Source of the DNA: Zopfochytrium polystomum
Lineage: Eukaryota > Chytridiomycota > Chytridiomycetes > Chytridiales > Chytridiaceae
DNA length: 64,000 nt
Reading direction: 5' to 3'
NCBI GenBank assembly: GCA_025765615.1
Contig: JAIVFJ010000084.1
Span: 124,001-188,000 of the forward strand
Under the pieces are notes generated by a model. That model was not told the origin of the DNA, ran no database searches, and was given only the letters and a program-made list of their open reading frames with translations. The position numbers were made by a program, and so were the translations under genes. Positions 54,800 through 64,000 of the stretch are shown here, one piece after another. Numbering within the stretch: the stretch's first letter is position 1; each line of letters opens with the position of its first letter.

Positions 54800-56020
54800 T
54801 GGGCTGGGGTTAGTGAGGATTTTTGTGCGATCGCTCAGGCACTAGTAGATCGAGCTCTCAGGTGTCGGGGGCCAAGCTACCAGCCACCAACACCCTCACA
54901 AGGTCGACGATGCCATCACCGTCGCCTCTGCGGCGGGCGAGCGCCTGTGATCCTCACTCCAACACAGAGCCAGCAGCGTCACATAGTCGGTGCTGGGGCC
55001 AGCTTCATCCCACACCTGCGGCCCCTTAAGAGGAGCCCCCAAAGGGACCGTGTACTCACCTGGGTGTGTAGCACCTCACACTACCCTCGCCGTTGTGAGC
55101 CAGATGGATTTGAAGGGACTCTGTATTGGTGCCAAAGGACAGAAATCAGATTGAAGAAAAAAGCAAAAAGAGAAATGGCCCAAAAACAGAGAGAGAGAAA
55201 AGTGACAAGTCAACCCCGCATCCACCACAAATGCTAAATGCTTCAAGTCCCCCCAACCCTATGCGTTTAAGTGCCGAAAATAAATAATAAATTAGGCGGG
55301 CTTGGGGTATGGCCTGTCAGGCACCCCATCCCTAGGCAGTCAGGCAGTCTCAGTTAGTCACCAAAAAAGAAAATATGTTGAGAAAACCCTGGCGCAACAG
55401 AAACTATTAAGACGAAAGTAGTAAAAGCAGGCCCAATAATAAAGACAGGTTAACTGCAAATACACTTTGATAATGCCTTGTGTTAGGCGGAACTGACTGG
55501 TTAGCAGCAAGAGGCACAAGACGGACCTGAACATATTGTGACTGTCAGTTATTGTTCTCACGATGCCAATGGGAGAGCGAACCACCGCCAATCCAGACCT
55601 GGGCGCTGGCTTGCACTGATGACAAATACTCTGAGTATTAAGTGGAACGGAAACCCGGTGTCAACAGTTTTCCTCTTCTCTGCTCAAGCAGATAATATAG
55701 GAGAGGTTTTTACCCTGTGCCGGACACGCTTGCCTTGCAACTATTACAGCGTGTATATCATCATCATGTACCAATAATTCATAACAGAGAGTTTTTCTCC
55801 TTTCTCTCCAAGTTGGGGAGAAGGACCACCCACAAACACACATCTCCACTTCATTCACTCCTTCCACTCACTCACTCAGAGTAGACTGTTTACACCTTGG
55901 GAACTAAGGAGCCAGGAATAATAATAGGAGTCCTGATCCTTGCGGTTTTTTGACAGGTATGCCTGTTTTTGCGAATTAAATCCCTAGACTTCATCACTGA
56001 GACCTTGGTGTAGTCTCACA
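54800..56020 (+). mobile_element. Dispersed element R1, copy D, 5'-truncated, with nested solo LTR
   Basis: From about 54800 it matches the inside of copies A and B, and it ends GGTGTAGTCTCACA at 56020. The LTR at 55481-55894 interrupts it. Copy A shows the uninterrupted sequence GCCTTGGAAACTAAAG at the same point. The left end corresponding to TGTGAGAC is missing. Confidence 0.6.
55481..55894 (+). mobile_element. Solo LTR with 5-bp target duplication CCTTG
   Basis: It starts TGTTAGGCGGAACTGACTGG and ends GACTGTTTACA. CCTTG lies at 55476-55480 and 55895-55899. Copy A of R1 gives the empty site with a single CCTTG. It is 414 bp and closely similar to 48579-48991. Confidence 0.88.
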
Positions 56021-56935
56021 TACAGGATGCGGAGGTCGCAGGAGAGTTGCACGCGGAGGTGGGTTGGAGAAAGTGACATTGCACTGGATCCAGAGGGTGC
56101 CAAGAGCCGGTCGAGTAAGACTGAGGTAATGTTGCCGCCAGGTAATGGTGCCTTGTTGTGAGAGGTGTTGGCAGCGGAAATGAAGATTTTGCAGGTATGT
56201 TGTTGTGCGACTGGTATTCATAGAGGATGTTGGCCTGCTGCTGAAGGTCAAGGAGCGAGGTTGAGAGTGTGTTGGTGTTGTCCACCAGGGCAAAACCGGA
56301 GACTGAGACTGGGGGGTCAGGCGAGATGAGGGGGGCAGGTATTGTAGGCGGCGTGGTGACTGCAAATGTGATGCTGCGGGTGTGCTTGTCGAGGGCGCAG
56401 AGGACCGGGTCCCAGAAGATTCACCAGCCAAGGGGGCCTTCCAAGGACCCTTGCTGGATCATGGTGCCAATGGGGAAGGTTGGAGAAGGGCCAAAGGCAG
56501 TAATGACAAAGGAGCAAAACCAAGCTTGGGTTTTGACCCGCATGCGGATGTAAGACTCAGGGAGGCGAATATGGTAACAGGCAGAAAAAAGGCCAGCAGC
56601 AGGTGTGCTGTCAAAGGCCTTCTTGATGTTGTTGAGAAGGAGCAAGAGGTAAGAGTAGGTTTCATGACAAGCAGAGCGAACTAAATGAAGAAGGGGGTCA
56701 GGAGAGGAGCCAGGGAGGGCGGAGAAGTTACAGGCTTTCAGAATCTCAGGGGAAGTGGAGAGGATTTGGGATAAGCAATGAAGGCAGATACCCTGAACTA
56801 CTTTGGCAGCGAGTTCACAGAGGCTGATGGGCCGAAGGTTAGTTACATTGCCCCCCAAGCATCTTTCTTTGAGATCGGGAAAATGGCAGTGAGGGTCCAT
56901 GTGGAGGGAACATTGAGGACATGGAAGGTGTCAGG
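56021..56935 (-). mobile_element. Reverse transcriptase relic of a non-LTR retrotransposon
   Basis: On the minus strand an open stretch reads NVTNLRPISLCELAAKVVQG, then LNNIKKAFDSTPAAGLF and PIGTMIQQGSLEGPLG, matching RT blocks 1-2 (NxRPISL), the first catalytic Asp region (D/N..KAFD) and the Q-G block of LINE-type enzymes. Further on, GFALVDNTNTLSTSLLDLQQ sits where the YADD box should be, so the second catalytic pair is lost (VDN). Several frame changes are needed. It is boxed in by R1 copies on both sides and is a dead fragment. Confidence 0.6.
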
Positions 56936-57232
56936 AACAGGGCAGGACAGGACAAGGCAGATAAGGAACTGAGAGAAGTGATGATTGTATTGGAAACAAT
57001 AATTCATTTGAGGAATGGGACAGGTCCCCCATCCCCCTTTTATGCTCTTTGAGAGTCTTCATTGTCAAAATTCAAGGACAGTTCCAGAAAGAACAATCGG
57101 TAATACAATGATACCAATGATACCAATGACAACAACAAGGCAAGTCAGGAAAGCAAAGAAGGTTCCACAAGGTTCCATGAAGGAATGTTCCAGAAGGTTT
57201 CAGAGGTTTCCAGAGGGTGATTCATAACACTG
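56936..57232 (+). repeat. Partial copy (E) of dispersed element R1
   Basis: It runs from GTGTCAGGAACAGGGCAGGA to GGTGATTCATAACACTG and matches about 18628-18926 of copy A, including the AGGTTCCA repeats. Confidence 0.75.
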
Positions 57233-57486
57233 TTCGATTTAATCTGTTCGATCTCCTTGATGTGCAGGTGGGGGACGTGATCGTCAGGTAATTAAAAGGA
57301 TCCGAAAGGGATGGTGCGTGGGTGCTGACCCGATGGGGCACAAGGGCGGATCGGGCATGCTGGAGAGGTGAGGCGACGGGCAGATGCGACGGGTGGAGCT
57401 GCTGGGACGGTGGCAGTTGGAGGTGTGGCAGAGTCGGTTGACCAGGGTGGTCAGTGTGCCAATTGGTGGAGGTAAATTTGTCACCT

Positions 57487-57699
57487 AGCTGCAACATCCC
57501 CCACGCGACACGCATTGGTGCACGCTCCGCCGTCCTTCTGTTGGAAACACCAATCGGCGCGACGCAGGCAAAAGACAGGACCACGCAAATCGTAAAATGA
57601 AAAATGCATGTAGCTGCAACACATTGATGCACGCGCTCCGCCGTCCTTTTGTTGGAAACTACAATCGGCGCGACGCCGCCCAAATGCTAAAATGAAAAC
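57487..57699 (+). repeat. Tandem duplication, unit about 90-115 bp
   Basis: Two units share TAGCTGCAACA, GCTCCGCCGTCCTT, TGTTGGAAAC, CAATCGGCGCGACGC and AAATGAAAA in the same order (57487-57603 and 57611-57699). They lie about 200 bp upstream of the SUR7/PalI-like gene and could be promoter repeats. Confidence 0.7.
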
Positions 57700-57906
57700 A
57701 GGCGACGGTGCCCGCGCCACTCACATCACAACCCAGCCGGTGGACGACGGCAGACGACATAACAGTACGAAGTCATCCCCCCCTCTCTTCCCTTCTCGCA
57801 TGTTGCCCTCGCTGATCAAACTGGCCCCAAGACGCCTCATACGGTAGCGGAAACTGTTAACCCCGCTTCAACGTGTTTGTGTCGTCACGAGAGCGAGCAT
57901 TGACGA

Positions 57907-59180
57907 ATGGGTCCAATGAAGCTCGCCGCCACGCCGTTTGCGCTGCTCGTCTTTGCATTGGCGATGGTCTCACTGGCGGCTGTGCCTGCGCGTACGGGTT
58001 CAGTTTTCCAACTCCAGCTGTTTCCCTTCCTGTCATCATGGACGCAAATGGCAGAAATTTCTGAAACCAATTCGGGTAATTTTGCAGTTATCGCCTTCTT
58101 CAGCGGCAACGCGAGCGCTGAAGCGATAAGAAAACTATCGTATCTCGAGATCCGCGCAGATCGCCCGCAGTATCCGACGACGCCCGGGATCCTCACGCTC
58201 TGGGTATGTTTTTCCTTTTTCGTTTTAGTTTAGGAATTTGCAGAAGGCCGATCCACTACTTCCGATTCGAACCCTCTCCCCAACCCCCTCTCAAATACAA
58301 GGGATACTGCTACACCACATCCTCGAGGCTCTTTTGCCTCAAATTCTCCATGAAAGACCTCCTTTCCTACTCCTTCACCCTTCGCCCGAAGCCGCTGGTC
58401 ACCTACAACGGCACCTACCGCTACAACGAAGCCGGCATCCTCTCGTCGCTACCGCAGCCTGTCAACCCGCTCGCCTTTCTATCGACGCTCTTCGCGCTCT
58501 GCTTCTTGGCCCTCACCTGGATCCTCCTCACCACCACCCTCATCCTCCTCCTCCTCCCCACCACGTCCACTACCCCAGCAGCATCCACGACCCGCGCCCT
58601 CGCCGTCGCCGCCGCGACCGCCACCGCAGCCGCAGCCGCGGCGCTCACCCTCGCACTCGTGTCGACGCTCGCCTTCGCTGCCGTGGTGCGCGACCAGGTC
58701 GTGGCCGCGTACGGTGCCGCAGCGGCAATCGCCGCGCCGCTGCCGTGCCTGATCGCCGGCGCGCTCGTGCTCGTCGCTGCCGCCGCCACCGCCGTCATCG
58801 GGGCCACTGCAAGGGTGGGGTCCCTGGCGAGGCTGCCGCCACCGGTCAGCGGAGCGAACGAGGTGGCGTCAGCGGCGGCGACTGGCGCAGTGGAGTTCGT
58901 GGAGGAGGGGGACGACGACGACGCACGGGGCGGCGCGAAGCGAGCGCCGGGAGGCACATGGCGCAAGCAGGCCCCGCCGCTCGGGTGGGCGTACGACGCC
59001 GCAGCGGCGGAGGCGGAGATGACGACGGCGGAAGCGGAGCGCGCCGTTGTCCCGACGACCGCGTCGGGCGATGGCGACGGGTCTTTGTTAGGCGGTGCGG
59101 TGCAGACTTTTGGACTTTCTTTGGACAGAAGTAAAGAAGGTGGAACCGACGAAGGCATGCTGCCGCGGTACGCGCCGTGA
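57907..59180 (+). CDS. SUR7/PalI-like four-span membrane protein (tentative)
   Basis: Exon 1 (57907 to about 58203) starts with a hydrophobic segment (FALLVFALAMVSLAAVPA) and an extracellular-looking stretch. The second part, in the frame of 58230-59180, has a soluble loop (LKYKGYCYTTSSRLFCLKFS, with cysteines), then three hydrophobic segments: LAFLSTLFALCFLALTWILL, AAALTLALVSTLAFAAVV and CLIAGALVLVAAAATAVIG. It ends in an acidic, Ala-rich cytoplasmic tail. This topology (signal/TM, loop, three TMs) is that of SUR7/PalI-type fungal plasma-membrane proteins. The junction is a problem: GTATGT at 58204 and nearby AGs give only 25-40 bp introns and a phase mismatch, so a splice site or frame is misread. 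The family assignment rests on topology alone. Confidence 0.5.
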
Positions 59181-60181
59181 ATCTCAGCACACTTTGATGA
59201 CGTTTCGCAGAAGAAGAAAAAGAAAACAAATGAAACACGAGAACGCAGTTTGCCTTGACAAATGCTTTTGGTTGATTCCTTTCCCGAATCGCAGGCCCCC
59301 GAACCAGACGTCTCGACCTCCCCCCCCAATTCCGCCCAGCCCTGGACGATGTGGATGGTGACCACCGCGACGTCAGCGGCCGCCGTGAGAAACCACTAAC
59401 GCAAAGGAGTGGACCAGCGGCGCTGTGAAAGATAACCTGGGGCGCGTTGTGGGTCGTCGAGGCAGGGCGAGTAGGCCAAGCGCATGCATTCGGACGCCAG
59501 ACAATTTCGAGGTGTGGCTCGGCCGAACCACGGTGAATTGTCTCAAATTGTCAGGTCAGAAACCTGCGTTCGCGTCGCTCAGGGGGCAGACCGGCCATGC
59601 GCGGTTCTCACTTGTAGTACGTTGCAAATTGGGCCCCTTTTTTCGGACGTGAATGTGGCAGCAGGTTCGTGGCAGTGATAATCGTAGTTGTGGCAGTGCT
59701 TTTGGGGGAGTGAATGCTTGTTTTTTGGAAATGTTAGAAATTGGTGTAGTTTTGACCGGTCGTCGTGGGGAGACTCGTTGGGTTTAAGGCCGCCGCCAGA
59801 AGAATGTCGAGGAATTTCGGCCGTTTTGAGGGAGCATGTATGAGGAAAATTCCAGAAGATAACATAAGCTGGCAAATCACTGTCCAGTTTCTGTTCTCCA
59901 ATCGAGCTCTAGGCTAGTCGCGGCACCTCATACGGAGGCTTCCGCGCGGTGGCAATTCCCGTAGCGGAGACCGTCGTCGTCGCACTGTAACCGCTTTCTG
60001 GAGCGGAGCTGGTGGAGCTGTGGTGGCCTATGGGTGCAGCGGTCTTTCGTTGCGGGAATGGAAGGGAAGAGCAATCAGAGGCCGCTTCCCGCCGCCTTTG
60101 GGTGCGAACTTTAATGATGCCTATAAGAAGCCATTATCCGCAACGGTCCCAAACGCCCCCCGCATCACGTCCGCCTCGCCA
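59181..60181. other. Intergenic region between convergent genes
   Basis: No recognisable gene, repeat or RNA. The short frames on both strands have no domain. Confidence 0.45.
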
Positions 60182-61144
60182 TCACCATGTCTCTTCGTCG
60201 GAGGAAGCCTCCACGTCCCCGGAATGAGAGGCTCGGGCGAGCAAAAAGTCATGGAGGGCTTTCCAGAATTTAAGAGGGTCCGCAGCATTCCATAATGTAG
60301 CCTCTTCCGCAGCAAGAACCCAAACGGCGTCAAGCATCTCCTGCGCATCCAGTCCAGCGTCAAGAAGAAGCTGAGCGCAATCGATCGGGCACATCTCGAA
60401 GACACCTTCGCTCTCCCAGCCCCGCTGTACAACCATCACTGCAAAGTCCTCGGCGGTCACCGAGACGCCCAGCGCGAGCGCCAGCCGTATGGCGCCGGGA
60501 TTTAACATCCCGTCGAGCAAGTTGCGCGGTCCCAACCCGTAGGTGGGGGATCGCAGGAGCTGGCGGTGCGCCGCCCCCGTTCGCGCGTGCAAGAGCGGCG
60601 AGTCGGTCGCGTCGCGCAGGCGGAACGCAGCGCCGAGATCAACCAGCAGCTGCAACATCGCGGCGTCCTCCTTGTCGGCCACTTGCCAGGCCGTCGAAGA
60701 GTTGTACCAGTCCTTGTTCTCCCACGTGCGTTCGTAGAAGGGATCTGCGCCCTTGGTCAAAAGCAAGCGCGCCAGCTCCCGGAATCCAAAGGCGACGGCT
60801 GTTTCCAGGAGTGACGACAACGCCTTGGGGCTCTTGTCGTCCAGGCCGGCCCTGGTAAGATGAGCCACCAGGAGGCGCTCGAGATCGGGTGCGCCGGCGC
60901 ACGACTCAAAGAGGAGGAGCAGATTGTGATGGTGTGACGTAACGATGGCCGTCTTGATGGCTTCGTTGGCTAGGAGGCGGTGGAACGATCGGCAGACGAC
61001 CGCGAGCTTGTAGAACACGCGGTTCAGAGTGTGGGATGTGGCGAGGAGGAGTATCGGCTGCACGATGTCGTCTGGAAGATTAGTGATCGTGGGGGATCGC
61101 TGGACTGTGTTACGCGGCATGGTTGCTGTCTCGTATGGAGTCAA
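60182..61144 (-). CDS. F-box-like protein with degenerate ankyrin repeats
   Basis: A single open frame of 320 residues. Residues 20-60 (NLPDDIVQPILLLA and VFYKLAVVCRSFHRLLANE) resemble an F-box, which would make it a substrate adaptor of an SCF ubiquitin ligase. The rest holds weak ankyrin-type units: LLETAVAFGFRELARLLLTK, AAMLQLLVDLGAAF and IDCAQLLLDAGLDAQEML. The Asp/Glu/Ser tail is disordered. The ATG at 61144 is the first; a second Met lies eight codons later. The neighbour at 61374-62961 on the same strand is also an ankyrin protein, so this may be an expanded local family. Confidence 0.7.
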   Translation of the reverse strand: MTPYETATMPRNTVQRSPTITNLPDDIVQPILLLATSHTLNRVFYKLAVVCRSFHRLLANEAIKTAIVTSHHHNLLLLFESCAGAPDLERLLVAHLTRAGLDDKSPKALSSLLETAVAFGFRELARLLLTKGADPFYERTWENKDWYNSSTAWQVADKEDAAMLQLLVDLGAAFRLRDATDSPLLHARTGAAHRQLLRSPTYGLGPRNLLDGMLNPGAIRLALALGVSVTAEDFAVMVVQRGWESEGVFEMCPIDCAQLLLDAGLDAQEMLDAVWVLAAEEATLWNAADPLKFWKALHDFLLARASHSGDVEASSDEETW

Positions 61145-61373
61145 GTTGCGAGGTCACCGAGTTGGACGGTCCAATGTGCGAGGGAGATTTGCTGGGAGGG
61201 GATGGGTGGCACAGCCCAAAGCGCGTCAACATAATGTCCATCTGCGGCGGTGTGACTGCGGCCCATCCTCGCCGGGATATCAGCGTCCGCCGCAGCGAAG
61301 GTCTGCCAATAGCCCTGAAATGTTTAGCCGCTCGTTTGCGCGTTCAGTTCGTCTCACTCCGCATCGATATAGT

Positions 61374-62961
61374 TCAGTTTACTTTTATTTGGCCTTTCTT
61401 CTCCGCTTCCCAGCTACGCAAAACCTCAACAACGTCTTCATGCTCTTTAACAATTGCATAATCCATTGGCGTCAGATTCGTCAAGGTCCTTGCGTTAATG
61501 TCTGCGCCAGCCATCAGTAGCACTTGTGCGATGCCGGCCCTTCCATAGTCACATGCGTTATGCAGCGCTGTCCTCCCGTCGTCGTCCTTGCTGTCCACCC
61601 AAGCTCCATAGTCAAGAAGCACTTGCACTACCCCAATATTTCCGTTTCGGACGGCGAACAGCAAGGCAGCGCATTGGACAACAATGTTGCCACCATTCAC
61701 CTCCCTCATAGCGTGATTCACTTCCGCGCCACCGCAAATGCAGTGCAGGCTCTCTCGACTCAAGAGCAGCTCGACGATCTCAACAGACCCCCATATTGCT
61801 GCAGCCCTCAACAAGTCATCTGATTTGCTTCTTTCCCATCCTTGGTCCAGCAAAAAGTCCATGATATCAAGATGGTCCCCTTCACAGGCCGCTTCAAGGG
61901 GACATATAACTTCTTCCGTGCGAAAGGCTCTTCTGTCATTGACGTCTACATAGCTATTCAGCCACTGTGCGATATCCAGGTTTCCGCACTTAGCAGCATA
62001 GTACAGCGCATTATTTAGGGCGATTTTGGTGGCCGAATAGCCCATGCTGGAGTCACTCGCAATGCAGCGCTGAAACAAAAACTGAACTGTTTCCAGTGAT
62101 GCTGACCGCGCTGCCGCAGACAGAAGCCCGTTGAACTCTGAGCTTGCTACCTTTGCACCGAGTTTCAGGAGAGTCCTGGCTACGTTTACATTGCCCTTCG
62201 CGCAAGCCACCATAAAAGGCGAACGTCCATCATTGGTTGTTGCGTGGATGTCGGCTCCATTCATTGCGAGGTACTCGACTACGTCCACCCTCCCACTTAC
62301 ACATGCAATGTGCAACGACGACATTCCCCAGAGGGCTTGGCTGTTTAAAGATGCGCCCTGCTGAACGAGCAGCCTGACCATTTCGAGATTTCCACTCCTG
62401 CAGGCTCTGTGCAGCGGCTTGCTGTAGAGCTCGGAAAGGCGTAGGCCGTGGTTGGTTCCCTCTATCATTGCGCCGCATCCGAGAAAGAACTTTGCGAGAT
62501 CGAGTCGGCCGCTGTCCGCTGCAAGCAAAAGCCCCTCGGTTGCTGCGGTCGGCTCGAGGCGTCCGAGCATTGCCTTGACCGCCTCCGCCTCGGCGCAGTC
62601 GTGCCGGATCAGCCACCGTGCGACACGGATATGCGGCGTCTCGCCGTTCGCGACGGTCTCAGCACCTGCTGCGCCCTGTGCGAGCCACGCGCTGACGAGA
62701 TCGAGCGGCTCGCTGGCGCCCTGGGCGTGCAGCGTGGCGCACAAGCCCGGAGCCGCGGCGATCGTCGGCGGGGATGTCGATGGTTGTGCCGATGGATGGC
62801 CGCCGCAATCGAGATCGTGGGACGGCCTCCGCTTGGACGCCTTGCGCCGTGGAAGAAGCCGGTTACGTCGGGATGGCTGTGCGTCGGACGCTTCAAGGGG
62901 GAATGCTCACCAGCTCCGGACTCTCTCGCGGCTCCGAGGATCCGTCCGAGGAGGAGGACAT
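61374..62961 (-). CDS. Ankyrin repeat protein
   Basis: Exon 1 is 62961-62911 (MSSSSDGSSEPRESPEL) and exon 2 is 62840-61374, joined across a 70-bp intron (GTGAGC...CGCAAG). About ten ankyrin repeats fill the protein, for example KPLHRACRSGNLEMVRLLVQ, SSLHIACVSGRVDVVEYLAM, RSPFMVACAKGNVNVARTLL and TALHNACDYGRAGIAQVLLM. These act as protein-binding scaffolds; no enzymatic domain is visible and the partner is unknown. A Ser-rich head and a short Lys-rich end flank them. The intron model is preferred because no in-frame ATG precedes the repeats in exon 2. Confidence 0.8.
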
Positions 62962-63389
62962 TTTTATGGCCGACCGACTCAAAGAAAATCAGACAAACCC
63001 GAATAGCTAAAAGTAACCAGTTTCGGAGCGACACCCGACTGTCTCAAAAAGGAAAACGAGGAAAAACATGGACAGCAGCAGCGCGACGGCGGCTCGCCGC
63101 CGTACTGCTGTACAAACCCGTTTTCGGCATATCGCAGATGAACATTCAACATCCGCCACTGCAACTGTGTGCATAAATCGCATCCCCACACCGTTTATTC
63201 AATAAATTGTTAAGATGAACGAAAATAACATCTGGCGTGGTGTGCACACCTTTACTTATGGCAGTACACTTGAAATTGTGGCCAACTTTTTTGGTGATTC
63301 AAGAACTGCGATCGCGTCCTGGGCACCTGAATCCTATGCGTGCAATCCCCAAATGCATTCTCAGGGTAGCTCGCGCCCGATTCGAACTT

Positions 63390-64000
63390 TCACAGCTCAG
63401 GCTCTGTTGTCGTTCCTCGTATGATATGCCCCCACCCAATCAAGCTGTGCACCACGGAAGAAGCTACAATTAGATGAGGGTTACGGAAAAAGAAAAAAAC
63501 CGCTCAACTCACCGCCAGTGCTTTTCAATCCGACGCGACAGAGCAACCTTCTCCCCAACTTGGGTGCAGGCGGGGGTAGTAAGCTGAATCTTCGCCAAGT
63601 CTGCTTTCACGCTAAGGACTTTGCAGCCACAGCTGGTGCTTCCGATATTTGCGAGCAGGACCTCGTGCTTTGTGAGCGCGTCGACCTCAGATCGCCGCTT
63701 GTTGTCTGTCTTGACTCCAAGTAATTTACGGAGCAGGAAATATTGGATCTCGATCTCGACGTAAATGGCTGGAAGGTGCCCCACGGCTCCCATTACGTGT
63801 CCAACAAGACGATCAGCACGGCAAATGGTCGGGTCGATGCGAGTGCCAACGCCGATCAGACCTCCCGGTACTGCAAAACGGAGATCGTTTTGCTCGGCTA
63901 GAAGGGAAGCGATGCGGGAGAAGAGTGGCCGGCACCGAACACGGCCTTCAGCATCTTTCGTGACAAGACCAGGGCGAACTTCCACCTCGTCACCAACCCT
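63390..64000 (-). CDS. GCD11: Translation initiation factor eIF2 gamma, C-terminal part (5' end outside window)
   Basis: GTPase subunit that carries initiator Met-tRNA to the 40S ribosome. The exon 64000-63513 joins the last exon 63444-63390 across a GTGAGT...CACAG intron. The visible part covers domains II and [63 protein letters not shown], then [46 protein letters not shown] and [11 protein letters not shown], followed by [17 protein letters not shown] and stop. Nearly every block is as in other eukaryotes. The GTP-binding domain lies beyond the right edge. No defect seen. Confidence 0.95.

Noticed and set aside
63360..63430. Possible tRNA T-arm (GTTCGAATC) on the minus strand
   Set aside because: No acceptor or D arm folds around it, and the stretch overlaps the end of the eIF2-gamma gene.

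Overview
The window is nuclear DNA of a fungus. Genes carry short introns (mostly about 60-100 bp, GT...AG), coding DNA is GC-rich with long Ala/Ser/Gly/Pro runs, and the gene set is eukaryotic and largely fungal: an Rtt107/Brc1-type six-BRCT protein, SMC6, eIF2-gamma, a Pho85-type cyclin, a type I metacaspase, a GT71 mannosyltransferase-like gene, a Tpa1/Ofd1 prolyl hydroxylase, a P450 with the AGRDTT motif and an S41 protease of the fungal secreted kind. A TMEM120/TMPIT-like gene and ankyrin/F-box genes fit an early-diverging (chytrid-like) fungus better than Dikarya, but that placement is inference.

Layout. 1-2091 (-): GT71-like glycosyltransferase with two domain copies, cut by the window edge. 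2953-7522 (+): RTT107/BRC1. 9742-12570 (+): cyclin. 13950-16259 (+): S10 serine carboxypeptidase with a candidate 1-nt exon. 16.5-24.2 kb: repeat-rich island with a solo LTR, two copies of a TGTGAGAC...GTCTCACA element, an S41 protease pseudogene hit by a SINE, and a tRNA-like gene. 24213-25900 (+): metacaspase. 26108-31879 (+): SMC6. 32695-33504 (-): Gly/Ala-rich protein of unknown role. 36822-39041 (+): P450. 40516-42117 (-): FAD oxidoreductase. 43297-44331 (+): methyltransferase. 44.3-49.6 kb: second repeat island with an intron-containing tRNA-Arg(UCU) and a nested LTR. 49642-51760 (-): TMEM120-like. 52047-54107 (-): TPA1/OFD1. 54.1-57.9 kb: third repeat island with a reverse-transcriptase relic. 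57907-59180 (+): SUR7/PalI-like membrane protein. 60182-61144 and 61374-62961 (-): F-box/ankyrin and ankyrin proteins. 63390-64000 (-): C-terminal part of eIF2-gamma.

How genes relate. There are no operons. RTT107 and SMC6 belong to the same genome-maintenance network, since yeast Rtt107 and fission-yeast Brc1 bind the Smc5/6 complex, but they lie 20 kb apart. The repeats form one coherent set: TG...CA elements sit 280-350 bp upstream of two Pol III-type genes, and solo LTRs with 5-bp target duplications are nested inside two of those elements.

Several otherwise well-conserved genes (RTT107, the cyclin, the carboxypeptidase, the metacaspase and SMC6) contain +1 frame breaks, most of them in short homopolymer runs. 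The simplest explanation is residual assembly insertions, so protein models across those points need a polished sequence.
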